A DNA stretch of 64,000 nucleotides from Planctomyces sp. SH-PL14 (GCF_001610835.1 NZ_CP011270.1:186001-250000), one strand, 5' to 3'; shown: positions 37,937 through 47,482, counted from the first letter of the stretch. Program-made: numbers and translations. Notes: a model not told the origin generated them from the letters alone.

Positions 37937-40666
37937 TCAGTCCGCGGTGGGCTTGACCCGGACGATGGGGACCGCGGGCTTCTGGGACTCGATCCAGGTC
38001 GTCAATTCGTCGGCCGTAATGCGGAGGTTCCGGTCCGCGTCGGCGGCCCCGGAAAACGCCTCGGTGAGCAGGCTGGCGAAAGAGCCTTTGCCGCCGCCGG
38101 GGCTCGCCGATGCCGTGGTGGCGACGATTTCCGTTCCGGGATGCGGGCTCTTCAGCGACGCAAGGACCGCCTCCAGCGTCGCCCCCTTGGGAAGAGCGAC
38201 GTCGAGCAGGAGCAGCTTGTCCTTGCCAGCGCCAGCGGCGAGCTCGGCCACGATCTCATCGAGGGCGATCGAGTTCGCCGCGGTCGGAGACTTCCCGGCC
38301 CCCTTGAGGACCAGCCGGGGAACGGCCCCTTCTCCTTCTCCGATCACGATGCTGCCGAAGACGGACACGATCACCTGAGCCGATTGGCCGGCGCTTTCGG
38401 TGATGTGTTTGAGTTCCTTCTGGACATCGGCCACGGCGGGATCAAGGAGCCGCGGCGCCCATTGGGGGTCGACCGCGTAGCGCGCCGTCAGCGCGGCCTG
38501 GAGCCGCGTGGCGTCCGAAACAGCGCTCGAGCGAGATGGTGTCTGCGGATCGCCGGTCGCGGAGGAGCCGATGACGAGCGCCCAGCGGTCGTGCTGGATC
38601 CCCCGCGTCACATCGATGGAGCTCGCTTTGACTCCCCCCTTGCCGTCATCGACTGTCCCGATCACCGCCCGGTCGACCTGCGGCCGCAGGTCTTCGAGGC
38701 GGGCGGCTCCTCCCTGGAGCGTCACGGCTGCATCGTCCGCGACTGCGATCGTGACCGACTTGCCGGACTCGTCGCTGAGAATGAGTTCGCGAGGCTCGGT
38801 GTGGATCTCCGCGATCGAGCCGGAGATCGAGCCGGCGTCGCGGAAGACGGTGATCGACCGGATGGCCGCGTCGAGTTCGAGCTCGATCCGGTCCCCTGCC
38901 TTGAGATCCTTGAGTTCGATCGCTTCGCCGCTTCGCAGCCGGATCACGCTGTCGGGCGCCACGGTCAGTTCATCGACCTGGTTTCCACTGGCGAAGCGGA
39001 CGAACAGCTTCCGCTGATCCGCCTCGACGTGGTCCACGAATCCGGCGCTGCGGGCGGCCCGGAAGGCGTCGATCTCGCTGGCGATATGGCCCCGCTTTCC
39101 GCCGGGGTCGATGACATGCCGGATCTCGACCCGGTCGGACTGCTGAATCTCCTGCAGGACACACGGCTTGCCGTTCAGCAGGAGGCGTGCGCGGGGCGGA
39201 ACGCTGACCGAAAGTTCGTCCCGGACCCGGCCCCGCTCGACCGTCAGGACAAGCTTCTTGTTCGGGTAGTCGACCGACTTGATTGTGGCGACGCTCGAAA
39301 CGGGGCGCGACACGACGAGGTCCCCTCCCCCCGATCCGGGCGTGGCCGCCGCGACTTCGACCCAGTCCCCGGGCTGGATCTCCTTGGCGAGCACGAAGAC
39401 TTCCGGCTGGTCCGGACGGACGAGGCGGATCCGGGGCTTCGCCGGGAGTTTGTATTCGTCGGGGACGCCGCTCTGCGGGTCTTCGTATTCAATGACACCG
39501 GTCTGCGGGTCGATCTTCCGCACAACGCCGCGGACCGTCTGCGGCGGCCCCGAGGGCGTCGACGTTCCGGAGGGCCAGAAGGCGAGAGCCAGCGACAGCG
39601 TGGCCGAAAGACCGAAGGCCCCGATCGCCAGCCAGCGTTTGCGTTTGGCCGCCTGCTCTTCCTCCGGCGGGACCGTCGAGATCTCCATCGTCTCGCCGTT
39701 GATCGGGTTGACGATCTTGAGGTCCAGGTTCAGGTCGGACAGGGCCTGGTCCGCGTCCTGATACCGCTTCTTGGGAACCTTCTCGACGAGTTTCTGGATG
39801 ACTTTGGCCAGATCGTCGGGAACCCCGTCGAGGACACGGTTGATCTCGGGGAGCTTCCGGTCGAACGCCGCGTGCCAGGTCATCCACGCCGCCTGCCGGT
39901 CCTTGCCGAACGCCTCGAGCCCCGGAAAGAGCTCTTCGAAGTTCGGCCCGCACAGGAGCTCATAGGCGGAGAAGCCGAGCGAGTAGAGGTCGCTCGCCGG
40001 CCCCACTTCGGAGAGGGTGTCGGTCACCATCTCGGGGGACATGTACTTCGCCGTTCCGAGGATCTGCGTGCCGTCGACATTGCTCACGCGGCGGGCCAGG
40101 CCGAAATCCCCGAGCTTCACCCGCTTGCGGTGGTCGATCATCAGGTTGCTGGGCTTCACGTCCCCGTGAATCACCCCGCGGCTGTGCAGGTACTTGAGCG
40201 CCCGCAGGCAGTGAGCCAGCGTGGTCCGCAGGGCCCGCAGGTCCATCTGCTTGCCGGCCAGGCGGTCCCGGATGTTCCCCTGCATCAGCTCCAGGATCAG
40301 CCATCCCTTGGGGCGGACGACATCGTAAATCGTCACGATGTTGGGATGCTGCAGCGACGCGAGGAGCTGGGCCTCGCTCCAGTACCGCTCGAGCTGCGCG
40401 GGGTCCTTCAGAAACCGCTCATGGATCTGCTTGATCGCGACTTCTCGCCCGAGCTCACGATCCCGCGCGCGATAGACGGTGGCAAAGCTCCCGGCGCCGA
40501 TCTTCTCGAGAAGCTCGTATCGGTCCGCCGACGCCGTCGTGTTCACGCCTGAATCCTCTGGGCCACTCAGGCCCGAACCGAACGCATCCGCCCCGACGAA
40601 GTCTTGGGGGCTTGCCGATGCGGACAAGATCAAAGAGGGGATTTTGGGAAGAACTGATCCTAACAC
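37937..40666 (-). CDS. Ser/Thr protein kinase with beta-barrel repeats and a degenerate caspase-like domain
   Basis: The protein is 909 residues from 40666; a GTG at 40546 would shorten it by 40 and still keep the kinase. The kinase domain (about 50-310) has GAGSFATVYRARD, AIK, an HGDVKPSN catalytic loop (HGD in place of HRD) and DFG. One transmembrane helix lies at about 343-365. Four beta-barrel-like repeats follow (GVVRKIDPQTGVIEY…, FVDHVEADQRKLFVRF…, GSISGSIAEIHTEPRE…). The C-terminal part (about 692-909) looks like a caspase/peptidase C14 fold: DRWALVIGSS, DATRLQAALTARYAV, LLDPAVADVQKEL. Where an active member has FSGHG and DxCxSG, this one reads VFGSIVIG and LLLDVALPKG, so the His and Cys appear lost. 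The pseudo-protease may be a scaffold or sensor. Confidence 0.75.
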   Translation of the reverse strand: MLGSVLPKIPSLILSASASPQDFVGADAFGSGLSGPEDSGVNTTASADRYELLEKIGAGSFATVYRARDRELGREVAIKQIHERFLKDPAQLERYWSEAQLLASLQHPNIVTIYDVVRPKGWLILELMQGNIRDRLAGKQMDLRALRTTLAHCLRALKYLHSRGVIHGDVKPSNLMIDHRKRVKLGDFGLARRVSNVDGTQILGTAKYMSPEMVTDTLSEVGPASDLYSLGFSAYELLCGPNFEELFPGLEAFGKDRQAAWMTWHAAFDRKLPEINRVLDGVPDDLAKVIQKLVEKVPKKRYQDADQALSDLNLDLKIVNPINGETMEISTVPPEEEQAAKRKRWLAIGAFGLSATLSLALAFWPSGTSTPSGPPQTVRGVVRKIDPQTGVIEYEDPQSGVPDEYKLPAKPRIRLVRPDQPEVFVLAKEIQPGDWVEVAAATPGSGGGDLVVSRPVSSVATIKSVDYPNKKLVLTVERGRVRDELSVSVPPRARLLLNGKPCVLQEIQQSDRVEIRHVIDPGGKRGHIASEIDAFRAARSAGFVDHVEADQRKLFVRFASGNQVDELTVAPDSVIRLRSGEAIELKDLKAGDRIELELDAAIRSITVFRDAGSISGSIAEIHTEPRELILSDESGKSVTIAVADDAAVTLQGGAARLEDLRPQVDRAVIGTVDDGKGGVKASSIDVTRGIQHDRWALVIGSSATGDPQTPSRSSAVSDATRLQAALTARYAVDPQWAPRLLDPAVADVQKELKHITESAGQSAQVIVSVFGSIVIGEGEGAVPRLVLKGAGKSPTAANSIALDEIVAELAAGAGKDKLLLLDVALPKGATLEAVLASLKSPHPGTEIVATTASASPGGGKGSFASLLTEAFSGAADADRNLRITADELTTWIESQKPAVPIVRVKPTAD

Positions 40667-40932
40667 ACCGCGATCCGGACGACAGCCGGGGTCGAACGGA
40701 AAGATTCAGTGGCCGTTGATGCCGGCGGTCGCCGCGACCGTTGGGCAGGATGGGTAGCCCGTTCCTCCCGCTCGGATTTGCGGAGATGGAAATCGGGGAG
40801 TCGTCCGCACTGGTTCGCGCTCGGACGCCGGCTGTTTTCGACGGTTCTCGCGTCGGATCTCCGGCGGGCGGGGGCCCATAAATCACATCACGGGTCCCGC
40901 CCCTTTCCGGGCCTGCTCTGGGCGAGGTGGAC

Positions 40933-41226
40933 CTACTTCGACGCCGGATCGGCCGCCTTGGTCCGGTCAACGTACAGCATCCGCAACTCGTGCAGCGCCT
41001 GATCCAGACCGTTGTGCTCGTGCCCCGTCAGGTTCCCCTTCGTCTTCTCCTGCAGGATCGACAACTGGTCAATGAAATGCTTCGCGAGCGGGAGCCGTGG
41101 CTCAACCTTTCCGTCCGGCCCCGGGATCAAGCCCAGCGCATGAGCCGCCTGCCCCGCAAGCATCTGCACCAGCGATGCAAAGCTGGCGGCGGGAAGATCC
41201 TGAAGGTCGGGCTGTTCGTCAGACAT
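40933..41226 (-). CDS. DUF1844 family protein
   Basis: A 97-residue protein starting MSDEQPDLQDLPAASFASLVQML at 41226. The alternation of ASF..LV..LA.QA...LG and LPLAKHFIDQLSILQEKTKGNL matches DUF1844. It is soluble and helical; planctomycete genomes commonly carry one. The function is unknown. The adjacent 260 bp up to the kinase gene holds nothing recognised. Confidence 0.8.
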   Translation of the reverse strand: MSDEQPDLQDLPAASFASLVQMLAGQAAHALGLIPGPDGKVEPRLPLAKHFIDQLSILQEKTKGNLTGHEHNGLDQALHELRMLYVDRTKAADPASK

Positions 41227-41518
41227 GGCAATCGGCGAGCGGATGAGCAATAGGGGCGGAGCGATGTGCCCGCCTGCTCCGATTCAACCGTTTCCGGCCG
41301 ACCTTAGCAAGCGGATCACCGCCGGACAGCCGCCCCATCCCTCCCGACCGCTCTCATGGCATCCCCGGAGCATTCCGAATTTCCCGTTGCCGGAGTGGCA
41401 CGTCCGGTTTCCCGGTCCATAATGGTCTCAAGCGGCAGGAAGGCCGCGATGTCCGGCGGCAATGGGCCGTCGCCATCGCCTCCGTACTCAGGGACGACCG
41501 CATCCGCGCTGGGTTTCG

Positions 41519-41923
41519 ATGAACCGCGTCCTGATCACCGCCCGCCGCGCCTTCGACTTCGCACCGGTCCTGCTGCTCGCGTACACGGCCCTGCTGTTTA
41601 CGGTCACGCACCTTCCGCCGACGGCGATTCCCTCCTCGGTCGCCGGCTCCGACAAGCACTGGCACTTCTTTGCCTATTGCGGCCTGGGACTGCTGGGCGC
41701 GATGACGGCCCTGCCCCGGACGGCTCGATGGGCCGGCCTGACGATGCTGGCCATCGCCACCTTTGCCTGCCTGGACGAGCTCCTGCAGATCCCGGTTGGC
41801 CGCTCCGCCGAATTCCTGGACTGGGTCGCCGACGTCTCCGGGGCCGCTGTCGGGATCGGGCTGGTCCTGGCGGCCTCGCTCGTTCCGCTGCGGCAGCGGG
41901 CCACCCCTTCGTCGGCCGCCTGA
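41519..41923 (+). CDS. VanZ-family membrane protein
   Basis: A 134-residue protein starting MNRVLITARRAFDFAPVLLL. Four transmembrane helices (about residues 12-32, 48-66, 72-90, 101-122) are arranged as in VanZ-like proteins, with the family marks DKHWHFFAYCGLGLL, a short loop, CLDELLQIPVGRSAEFLDWVADVSGAAVG. VanZ itself raises teicoplanin tolerance by an unknown route. No resistance genes are nearby. The 60 bp before the LOG-family gene suggests the two may be co-transcribed. Confidence 0.8.
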   Translation: MNRVLITARRAFDFAPVLLLAYTALLFTVTHLPPTAIPSSVAGSDKHWHFFAYCGLGLLGAMTALPRTARWAGLTMLAIATFACLDELLQIPVGRSAEFLDWVADVSGAAVGIGLVLAASLVPLRQRATPSSAA

Positions 41924-41984
41924 ACCTCGACGCCGGACCGGCTGTCCTGCCCTCATCATTCGAACACTTCGCTACGGACAGGGC

Positions 41985-42629
41985 ATGTCGGATCGGACGG
42001 ACGAAGGCTCCAACGAGGGATCACGGGACGGCGGCGCGATTCGCTCGGTGTGCGTCTTCTGCGGCTCCCGATCCGGGACGAATCCCGCGTTCTCGTCGTC
42101 TGCCACCGCATTGGGCCAATCGCTGGCCAGGCGGCGGCAGCGGCTCGTCTACGGCGGCGGCAACGTCGGACTGATGGGGATCCTCGCCGATGCCGCGATC
42201 GACGCCGGCGGCGAAGTCGTCGGCGTCATCCCGGCCGCCCTGCTGGAGCGGGAACTCGGACACGGCAGCCTGACCGAGCTCCGCGTCGTGCAGACGATGC
42301 ACGAACGCAAAGCGATGATGGCCGATCTCTCCGGCGCGTTCGTGGCGATGCCGGGCGGCTTCGGGACGCTCGACGAGCTGTGCGAGATCCTGACCTGGGC
42401 CCAGCTCGGACTGCACGCCAAGCCGGTCGGCGTGCTCAACGTCGCGGGGTATTTCGATGCGTTCCTGGAGTTCCTGCTGCGGGCGACGCGCGACGGGTTC
42501 CTGCACGACTTCGACCGGGAACTGTTCCTCGTCGATGACGATCCGGACCGCCTTGTCGAGCAGCTTCTGACGGCTCCGCCGCGGAAGGCCCGGACAGTCG
42601 ACGACAAGATCGATCGACGCGTCCGGTGA
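41985..42629 (+). CDS. LOG-family protein (cytokinin riboside 5'-monophosphate phosphoribohydrolase-like)
   Basis: A 214-residue Rossmann-fold protein with SVCVFCGSRSG at the N-terminus, YGGGNVGLMG as the nucleotide-binding loop and the LOG active-site motif PGGFGTLDELCE (about residue 121). LOG enzymes hydrolyse AMP-type nucleotides, releasing adenine or cytokinin; in bacteria they may salvage or remove damaged nucleotides. The start at 41985 keeps the conserved core near residue 20 and drops a long in-frame stretch that overlaps the VanZ gene. It is the last protein gene before the tRNA-Cys. Confidence 0.85.
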   Translation: MSDRTDEGSNEGSRDGGAIRSVCVFCGSRSGTNPAFSSSATALGQSLARRRQRLVYGGGNVGLMGILADAAIDAGGEVVGVIPAALLERELGHGSLTELRVVQTMHERKAMMADLSGAFVAMPGGFGTLDELCEILTWAQLGLHAKPVGVLNVAGYFDAFLEFLLRATRDGFLHDFDRELFLVDDDPDRLVEQLLTAPPRKARTVDDKIDRRVR

Positions 42630-42827
42630 GGCCCTGGCCTCTCCGAACGTGGCGATCGGGATTGCCGTTCAGAGGCCGTTGACGGATCGGGCGACATCCT
42701 TTCAAATACCCGCCGCCACAGGATAGGCAAGATTTTCCGGCAGCCGGCGGGTGACCGCCTGAACCGGGTTTTCCGGAAAATCGATTCATGCCGGGGATCA
42801 GTTCCAACCGATCCTATTGGCACCTTC

Positions 42828-42901
42828 GGCGGCGTAGCCAAGTGGCCTAAGGCAACGGATTGCAAATCCGTCACTCGTCGGTTCAACTCCGACCGCCGCC
42901 T
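42828..42901 (+). tRNA. tRNA-Cys (anticodon GCA)
   Basis: The acceptor 5' GGCGGCG (42828-42834) pairs with 3' CGCCGCC (42894-42900), with discriminator T at 42901 as is usual for tRNA-Cys. The anticodon stem 42855-42859/42867-42871 encloses a loop with GCA at 42862-42864. The T arm 42877-42881/42889-42893 has loop TTCAACT, which fits the canonical TTCRANY. CCA is not encoded (TCT follows). Confidence 0.92.
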
Positions 42902-42906
42902 CTTGA

Positions 42907-42942
42907 ACCGCAAGCACTGACTTCAGGTGCTTGCGGTTTTTT
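42907..42942 (+). terminator. Rho-independent terminator after tRNA-Cys
   Basis: ACCGCAAGCA (42907-42916) pairs with TGCTTGCGGT (42928-42937), followed by a T-tract. Confidence 0.85.
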
Positions 42943-43390
42943 CGTTGGTAGTGATCGTGGATTTGATAGGACGATCGGCGATTCCAGGCGATCGGCGAAT
43001 CGCTCCGCTTCCCGACGCTGGGATTCCCCCGTCGACTTCCTCTGGAGCTTCCCCGTGACTGGAGCCGTCCACTCGGCAGTCAGGAACGGGCGGTTCCCCT
43101 GCCAGAGGATCCGAACTTGATGAACCTTTCCGACAATGAGCTGCTCAGGGCAGAGGAGTTCCCCTCACATCGTCGCGTCCCACCGAGCGATCTACTGGGC
43201 CCTTGCAACTGAAGATCGCCCGAACCTTACGATCCCGTCAGTCTTCCGGCGTGGAGAAACTGAAGAACGTAACAATCAAATTGACAATCGCCGGGTCTCT
43301 GGCAACAGTGCGGGCCCTTTTGTTGCGCCGTGTTCACGGCGGTCGCTCGCCCGCGAGTCATTTCATTACTTGATCTTTGGAGTTCGTTAG
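42943..43390. other. Intergenic region upstream of the DUF1559 gene
   Basis: About 448 bp between the tRNA terminator and the DUF1559 gene. No gene or repeat is recognised; it presumably contains the promoter of the downstream gene. Confidence 0.4.
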
Positions 43391-44395
43391 ATGCTCAGGA
43401 AGCGGAGTGCTGGCTTTACCTTGATCGAGCTTCTCGTGGTCATAGCGATCATCGCTGTGCTTGTGGCCATTCTGCTCCCGGCTGTCCAGCAGGCCCGCGA
43501 GGCGGCCCGCCGGTCGCAGTGCGGCAACAACCTGAAGCAGTTCGGGATTGCCCTGCACAGCTACCACGAAGCGTTCGGGATGTTCCCACTGGGACTCAAC
43601 CCGTCGATCAACGATAGCTGTACAGGCGCATGTGCCTGGCGGGCGTTCAGCGCCCACACGATGCTCCTCCCCTACATGGATCAGCAGGGGATCTACAACA
43701 AGCTCGACTTCAACCAGATGTATGACGCGGCGCCCAACAACGCCGCTGCCGTCCGGATGCGGATTGCAGGATTCATCTGTCCGTCCGACTTCACCTACCC
43801 CGGCGCCGTCACGGATCCGGGTGTGAACTACTCCATGAGCGCCGGACCTTCAACGTTCTGGGGCGTGGGGAATGCTGACAAGGTCGGATTCGTCCAGTAC
43901 TACCGTTCGGTGCGCGTCGGTGACATCATGGACGGCACGTCCAATGTCGTCGCGATGGCCGAGGTGACGGTCGGAAACAACGACACCACTCGGTACGACC
44001 TCCGCCGGTCGCTCGTCCGGAGTCAGGCGTTCCCGGGCGGCTTCACGAACTCCTTCGCCACCAAGGCGTCGCTGGACGCTTACGGTACTCAGTGCCTTGG
44101 CGGCACGACGAACATTCACGCCACCCCGCACCAGCAGTGGATGAACGGAATCGGCGGCCAGACCGTGTTCAACACGCTGAACACGCCAAACTCCCCGAAT
44201 CCGGATTGCCACCCCTGTGCGGGTTGCGGCTGGTACGATAGCGCGGGCGTCTGGACGGCCCGGAGCCGCCACACGGGCGGGGTGCAGGCCCTGATGGCGG
44301 ACGGAGCGGTCAAGTTTATCGGCGATTCGGTCGACTTCACGACCTGGCAGCGAGCCGGCGGGGCTTTCGACGGTGCCGCCATCGGCGACCTGTAG
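43391..44395 (+). CDS. DUF1559 protein with prepilin-like N-terminus
   Basis: A 334-residue protein. [20 protein letters not shown] is a class III (type IV pilin-like) signal, to be cut before FTLIE, followed by the hydrophobic helix and [19 protein letters not shown], the DUF1559 hallmark. The body has GICP-type FICPSDFTY and the C-terminal [21 protein letters not shown], the H-x-GG-x-N/Q-x-LMADG signature. DUF1559 proteins are highly amplified in planctomycetes; they are extracytoplasmic, pseudopilin-like and of unknown role. The gene stands alone between tRNA-Cys and a partial tRNA copy. A terminator follows. Confidence 0.9.
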   Translation: MLRKRSAGFTLIELLVVIAIIAVLVAILLPAVQQAREAARRSQCGNNLKQFGIALHSYHEAFGMFPLGLNPSINDSCTGACAWRAFSAHTMLLPYMDQQGIYNKLDFNQMYDAAPNNAAAVRMRIAGFICPSDFTYPGAVTDPGVNYSMSAGPSTFWGVGNADKVGFVQYYRSVRVGDIMDGTSNVVAMAEVTVGNNDTTRYDLRRSLVRSQAFPGGFTNSFATKASLDAYGTQCLGGTTNIHATPHQQWMNGIGGQTVFNTLNTPNSPNPDCHPCAGCGWYDSAGVWTARSRHTGGVQALMADGAVKFIGDSVDFTTWQRAGGAFDGAAIGDL

Positions 44396-44415
44396 AATCC
44401 TTCTCATTGCGATCA

Positions 44416-44460
44416 AGATGCCGTCGCCGGCCGTTGGCTTCCGGCGGCATCTGCTTTTTA
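44416..44460 (+). terminator. Terminator after the DUF1559 gene
   Basis: AGATGCCG…CCGG and CCGG…CGGCATCT pair around 44416-44452 and are followed by GCTTTTTA. Confidence 0.75.
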
Positions 44461-44796
44461 TCAGCCCAGGATCTGCGGTGGCGTGGAACCAACTCAAGGA
44501 TGACGCCGGTCGTCACCTGTCACTTCGTTGACTCAAACAGTGTGATCCGAGATGCGGGGGCGACCGTACCGCGTCGCGCAGCGCGAGACGACAGCAGTTC
44601 TGATCGCGATGGCCGCACGCCTGACGTCTCCAGGGCCTCGATGGGCGCTCCCTGGAACACGGTGAAGAAACGGCAACGACCCCCGACGGGAGGTCCGTGG
44701 GAGGCGGTTGGCAGGTCGGTCCAGATTAGAGATCCGTTGCTCTGTCCAACGAGCAGCGAGCGCGGGACGTTCCCGGGAGGCTGCCGGGACATGCAC

Positions 44797-44845
44797 ACCG
44801 ACTGCAAATCTGTCACTCGCCGGTTCAACTCAGACCGCCCCCTCT
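44797..44845 (+). pseudogene. Partial tRNA-Cys copy (anticodon stem to 3' end)
   Basis: These 49 bp match tRNA-Cys 42855-42903 at 43 of 49 positions, including the GCA anticodon and the TTCAACT loop. The 5' half (acceptor and D arm) is missing: the sequence before 44797 has no resemblance. It is in the same orientation as the tRNA, 1,942 bp away. It is either a decayed duplicate or an attachment-site-like repeat. Confidence 0.7.
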
Positions 44846-44850
44846 CAAAA

Positions 44851-44890
44851 AGAGCCGCAACTCCGGAAACGGGTTGCGGCTCTCTTTGTT
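44851..44890 (+). terminator. Terminator after the partial tRNA copy
   Basis: AGAGCCGCAAC (44851-44861) pairs perfectly with GTTGCGGCTCT (44873-44883), then CTTTGTTTT. The layout mirrors the terminator after the intact tRNA-Cys. Confidence 0.75.
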
Positions 44891-45086
44891 TTCCGGGCCG
44901 CTCTTTCTGCGGATGTTCCGACGCGACTCCGTCCGGTGCCCCTCTACCGCTGGCCAGCCTTTCGCGATCTCTTCCGTGACGGGACAATGGTCCGTGTCTC
45001 CTCAGTTCCGGCAGAGCTCCCCTGACCCTGGCCTCGAAAAGGGGACGGGGCGGGAGACGTTCCTTCTTCGCGATTCGGAAGTGGCC

Positions 45087-46934
45087 ATGATCCGACCTCG
45101 CACGTTGACGGGCGACGAACCGCTGAAGTGGTCCCCCGGGACCGGGAACGAGGTGTGGGAGCTTTTCACGGCATGCATCGCGGGGGACCTGGCGACGGTC
45201 CGGCGGCTTGTGGAACGACGGCCTTCGCTCGTCCGTGCTCAGCACGTCTATCGCACGCCGCTGTATTTTGCCGTCCGCGAGAACCGCGTGGCGGTGGCGG
45301 CGTTCCTGCTGGAGCGGGGGGCGGATCCGCTCAGCCTGGCGATCAACGACTCGCTCGTTGAGATCTGCCGGGATCGCGGTTATGCGGAGATGGGTCGGCT
45401 GATCGAGACCAATCTGGCCGACGTCCAGGGAGCGTCGGCGGCGGGCGAGCTCGTGGCGGCGGCGATTCGTGAGCGGAATCTTGGGAAGGTTCGGGACCTC
45501 CTCGGCAAGTCTCTCGAGCTCCTTCACACCGGCGACCGGCGGTCGAACCAGCCGATTCACTGGGCGGTCATGACCCGGCAGATCGATGTGGTCGACGAGC
45601 TGCTGGCGCGCGGGGCGGACATCGAGGCCCGCCGTTTCGACGGTGCCCGCCCGATTCAACTCGTGAACGGCGACTACTACTTCCGGGGCTGGCGCGATGT
45701 GCCTCAGGACTGGCCGACCACGCCGATGCAGGTTCTCGCGCATCTGCGGTCGCGCGGGGCACAGTGTGACCTCTGCACGGCCTCGTACATCGGGGACATC
45801 GCCCGTGTTCGGGAACTGCTGGACCGGGATCCTTCGCTCGCCAATCGCTCGGCCGATTATGTGACGTACTATCTCGGCTCCGGGACGCCGCTCAAGAACG
45901 CCGCGGCGAAGGGGCATCTCGCGATCGTCGAGCTGCTGCTGGAACGGGGAGCGGATCCGAACCTTCCGGAAGAGGGGGTCGCTCCCCAGGGGCACGCACT
46001 CTATTCGGCGGCCGCGAACGGCTATTACGACGTCGCGAAGTTGCTGCTCGAGAGTGGGGCCTTTCCGAATCCGGAGGTCGAGAGCTCCGCGGACGCGCTG
46101 AGCCGCGCGATTTCCAAGGGGGACGAGCGGATGGTCGCGCTCCTCTGCCGCTTTGGGGCCGCACGGAACGTCGAACTTCTCGCCTACGACGGCGACCTGC
46201 GGACGGCGGCGGCGGTCTTTGCGGCGAATCCGGCGCTGGCGGACGATCCCGATGCGCTCGCTGGAGCGGCCTCGGGAGGGAAGGAGGACTTTGTCCGGCT
46301 GATGCTCCGCTACTGCCCCGATCTCCCGGCGCGGATCGCGTTCCCCGATTGGGGGGTTGGAGCGGAGACGAAGGAGCTCAACGAGTTGCTGTTCGCACAC
46401 GGCATGAGCCCGAGCCATCCCGACTGGCTTCACGTCACGCCACTGCATCACTTCGCGCGGAAGGGAGATGTCGAGCGGGCGGCTCTCTACCTCGATCGCG
46501 GCGCGGACCTGCACGCCCGCGATGAGGAGATCTGCTCGACGCCGCTGGCGTGGGCGGCCAAGTATGGCCAGCGTCCGATGGTCGAGCTCCTGCTCGCGCG
46601 GGGAAGCCGGACGAACCTTCCCGACGATCCCCCGTGGGCCACGCCGCTGGCGTGCACTACCCTGCCATTCATCAATTCACGGTGCACACAAGACCCATGG
46701 AGACAATCAGATGTGCCATTACCACACGGATACAATCAGGAGATACAAATCGCAGATCGTTTTCGGGATACAAATTGGCAAGAACGGCAGTCTACGCCAC
46801 ACCGGTCGCTGGAGTGGCCGCGGGCATCCGCCTTTAGGACTGGCACATCAGGGCCGCTACTCGCAGATCGCGGTCTGGACACCACGGAGGATGACCGACA
46901 CAAAGGCCAGTCCGACGCACAGCCAGCGGCATGA
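45087..46934 (+). CDS. Ankyrin-repeat protein, 3' end replaced
   Basis: The protein is 615 residues from ATG 45087. Ankyrin repeats run from residue 20 to about 523: CIAGDLATVRRLVERRPSLV, RTPLYFAVRENRVAVAAFLL, IHWAVMTRQIDVVDELLARG, GTPLKNAAAKGHLAIVELLL, TPLAWAAKYGQRPMVELLL. At 46656 (…PPWATPLA) the repeat breaks off where another helix pair is expected. The rest (CTTLPFINSRCTQDPWRQSD… to 46934) has no ankyrin pattern and lies in AT-richer DNA, so the natural 3' end seems lost by rearrangement. An in-frame TTG at 44874 would extend into the tRNA-remnant terminator and is rejected. Ankyrin proteins bind partners; the target is unknown. Confidence 0.75.
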   Translation: MIRPRTLTGDEPLKWSPGTGNEVWELFTACIAGDLATVRRLVERRPSLVRAQHVYRTPLYFAVRENRVAVAAFLLERGADPLSLAINDSLVEICRDRGYAEMGRLIETNLADVQGASAAGELVAAAIRERNLGKVRDLLGKSLELLHTGDRRSNQPIHWAVMTRQIDVVDELLARGADIEARRFDGARPIQLVNGDYYFRGWRDVPQDWPTTPMQVLAHLRSRGAQCDLCTASYIGDIARVRELLDRDPSLANRSADYVTYYLGSGTPLKNAAAKGHLAIVELLLERGADPNLPEEGVAPQGHALYSAAANGYYDVAKLLLESGAFPNPEVESSADALSRAISKGDERMVALLCRFGAARNVELLAYDGDLRTAAAVFAANPALADDPDALAGAASGGKEDFVRLMLRYCPDLPARIAFPDWGVGAETKELNELLFAHGMSPSHPDWLHVTPLHHFARKGDVERAALYLDRGADLHARDEEICSTPLAWAAKYGQRPMVELLLARGSRTNLPDDPPWATPLACTTLPFINSRCTQDPWRQSDVPLPHGYNQEIQIADRFRDTNWQERQSTPHRSLEWPRASAFRTGTSGPLLADRGLDTTEDDRHKGQSDAQPAA

Positions 46935-47182
46935 TCGAGGTCGCGGTCAAAGACCCCGGAAGGCCGGGCTTCGGCCTCCAGAATCTAATCGACGTCTTCA
47001 GCGGTGTCACGATCGGCGAGATGGTTGCAGAGCCGCGGGCCGAGTGGAATTCCGAAGGTCCTAAGACTGGCCCCAAGCCCCGCCTGACAACCGACCGATC
47101 CAGCCCAGAATGATCTGAAGGGGCCAAATTGCTCACATACGAGGTGCCGTCCACCGCTTGCTTCGCCATGAGATGACGGCGG
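46657..47182. other. Rearranged region after the ankyrin break
   Basis: This stretch is noticeably more AT-rich at 46660-46800 than its surroundings. Weak open frames exist on both strands, for example a 111-codon frame on the minus strand at 46834-47169, but none shows a family or a ribosome-binding site. It is best read as debris of insertion and deletion events. Confidence 0.4.
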
Positions 47183-47482
47183 TCAGTCCGCCTTCATCGC
47201 TCTCGGGAAGCTCGCCAGGTCAAACGCCCCCCCCTTCTTCGCCGCCGAGATCTTCCCCGGCTTGGAAGCCCCTCCCCCCTTCTCCGATGTCCCGCCCCCG
47301 GACTTCTCTTTCGCAGTCCGCGAATCAAACGCGGACGAATCGAAAACGGACGACGCCGGATTCGTCGCCGACTTGGCGACGGATTTCGCTTCCGACTTCG
47401 CCTGCGGCACGCGGACACTCTCAAGCTGACCCCAACCAGAAGGACGGTTTCCCCCTCCCGATTTGACTGAACGAAAAGCCAT
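47183..47482 (-). CDS. Low-complexity hypothetical protein, uncertain
   Basis: A 99-codon frame starting MAFRSVKSGGGNRPSGWGQL. It is rich in Ser, Lys, Ala and Gly (KSEAKSVAKSATN, KEKSGGGTSEKGGGASKPGK). No domain is recognised; it may be a disordered small protein or chance coding next to the IS remnants. Confidence 0.35.
   Translation of the reverse strand: MAFRSVKSGGGNRPSGWGQLESVRVPQAKSEAKSVAKSATNPASSVFDSSAFDSRTAKEKSGGGTSEKGGGASKPGKISAAKKGGAFDLASFPRAMKAD

Noticed and set aside
38141-40552. An 803-codon plus-strand frame antisense to the kinase gene
   Set aside because: The minus strand encodes a clear kinase; the plus frame is Asp/Arg/Leu-rich and matches nothing.
44874-45086. TTG start extending the ankyrin protein upstream
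   Set aside because: The extension starts inside the stem of the terminator following the partial tRNA and has no conserved pattern; ATG 45087 fits better.
46834-47169. A 111-codon minus-strand frame after the ankyrin gene
   Set aside because: It has no ribosome-binding site, no recognisable family and lies in rearranged DNA.
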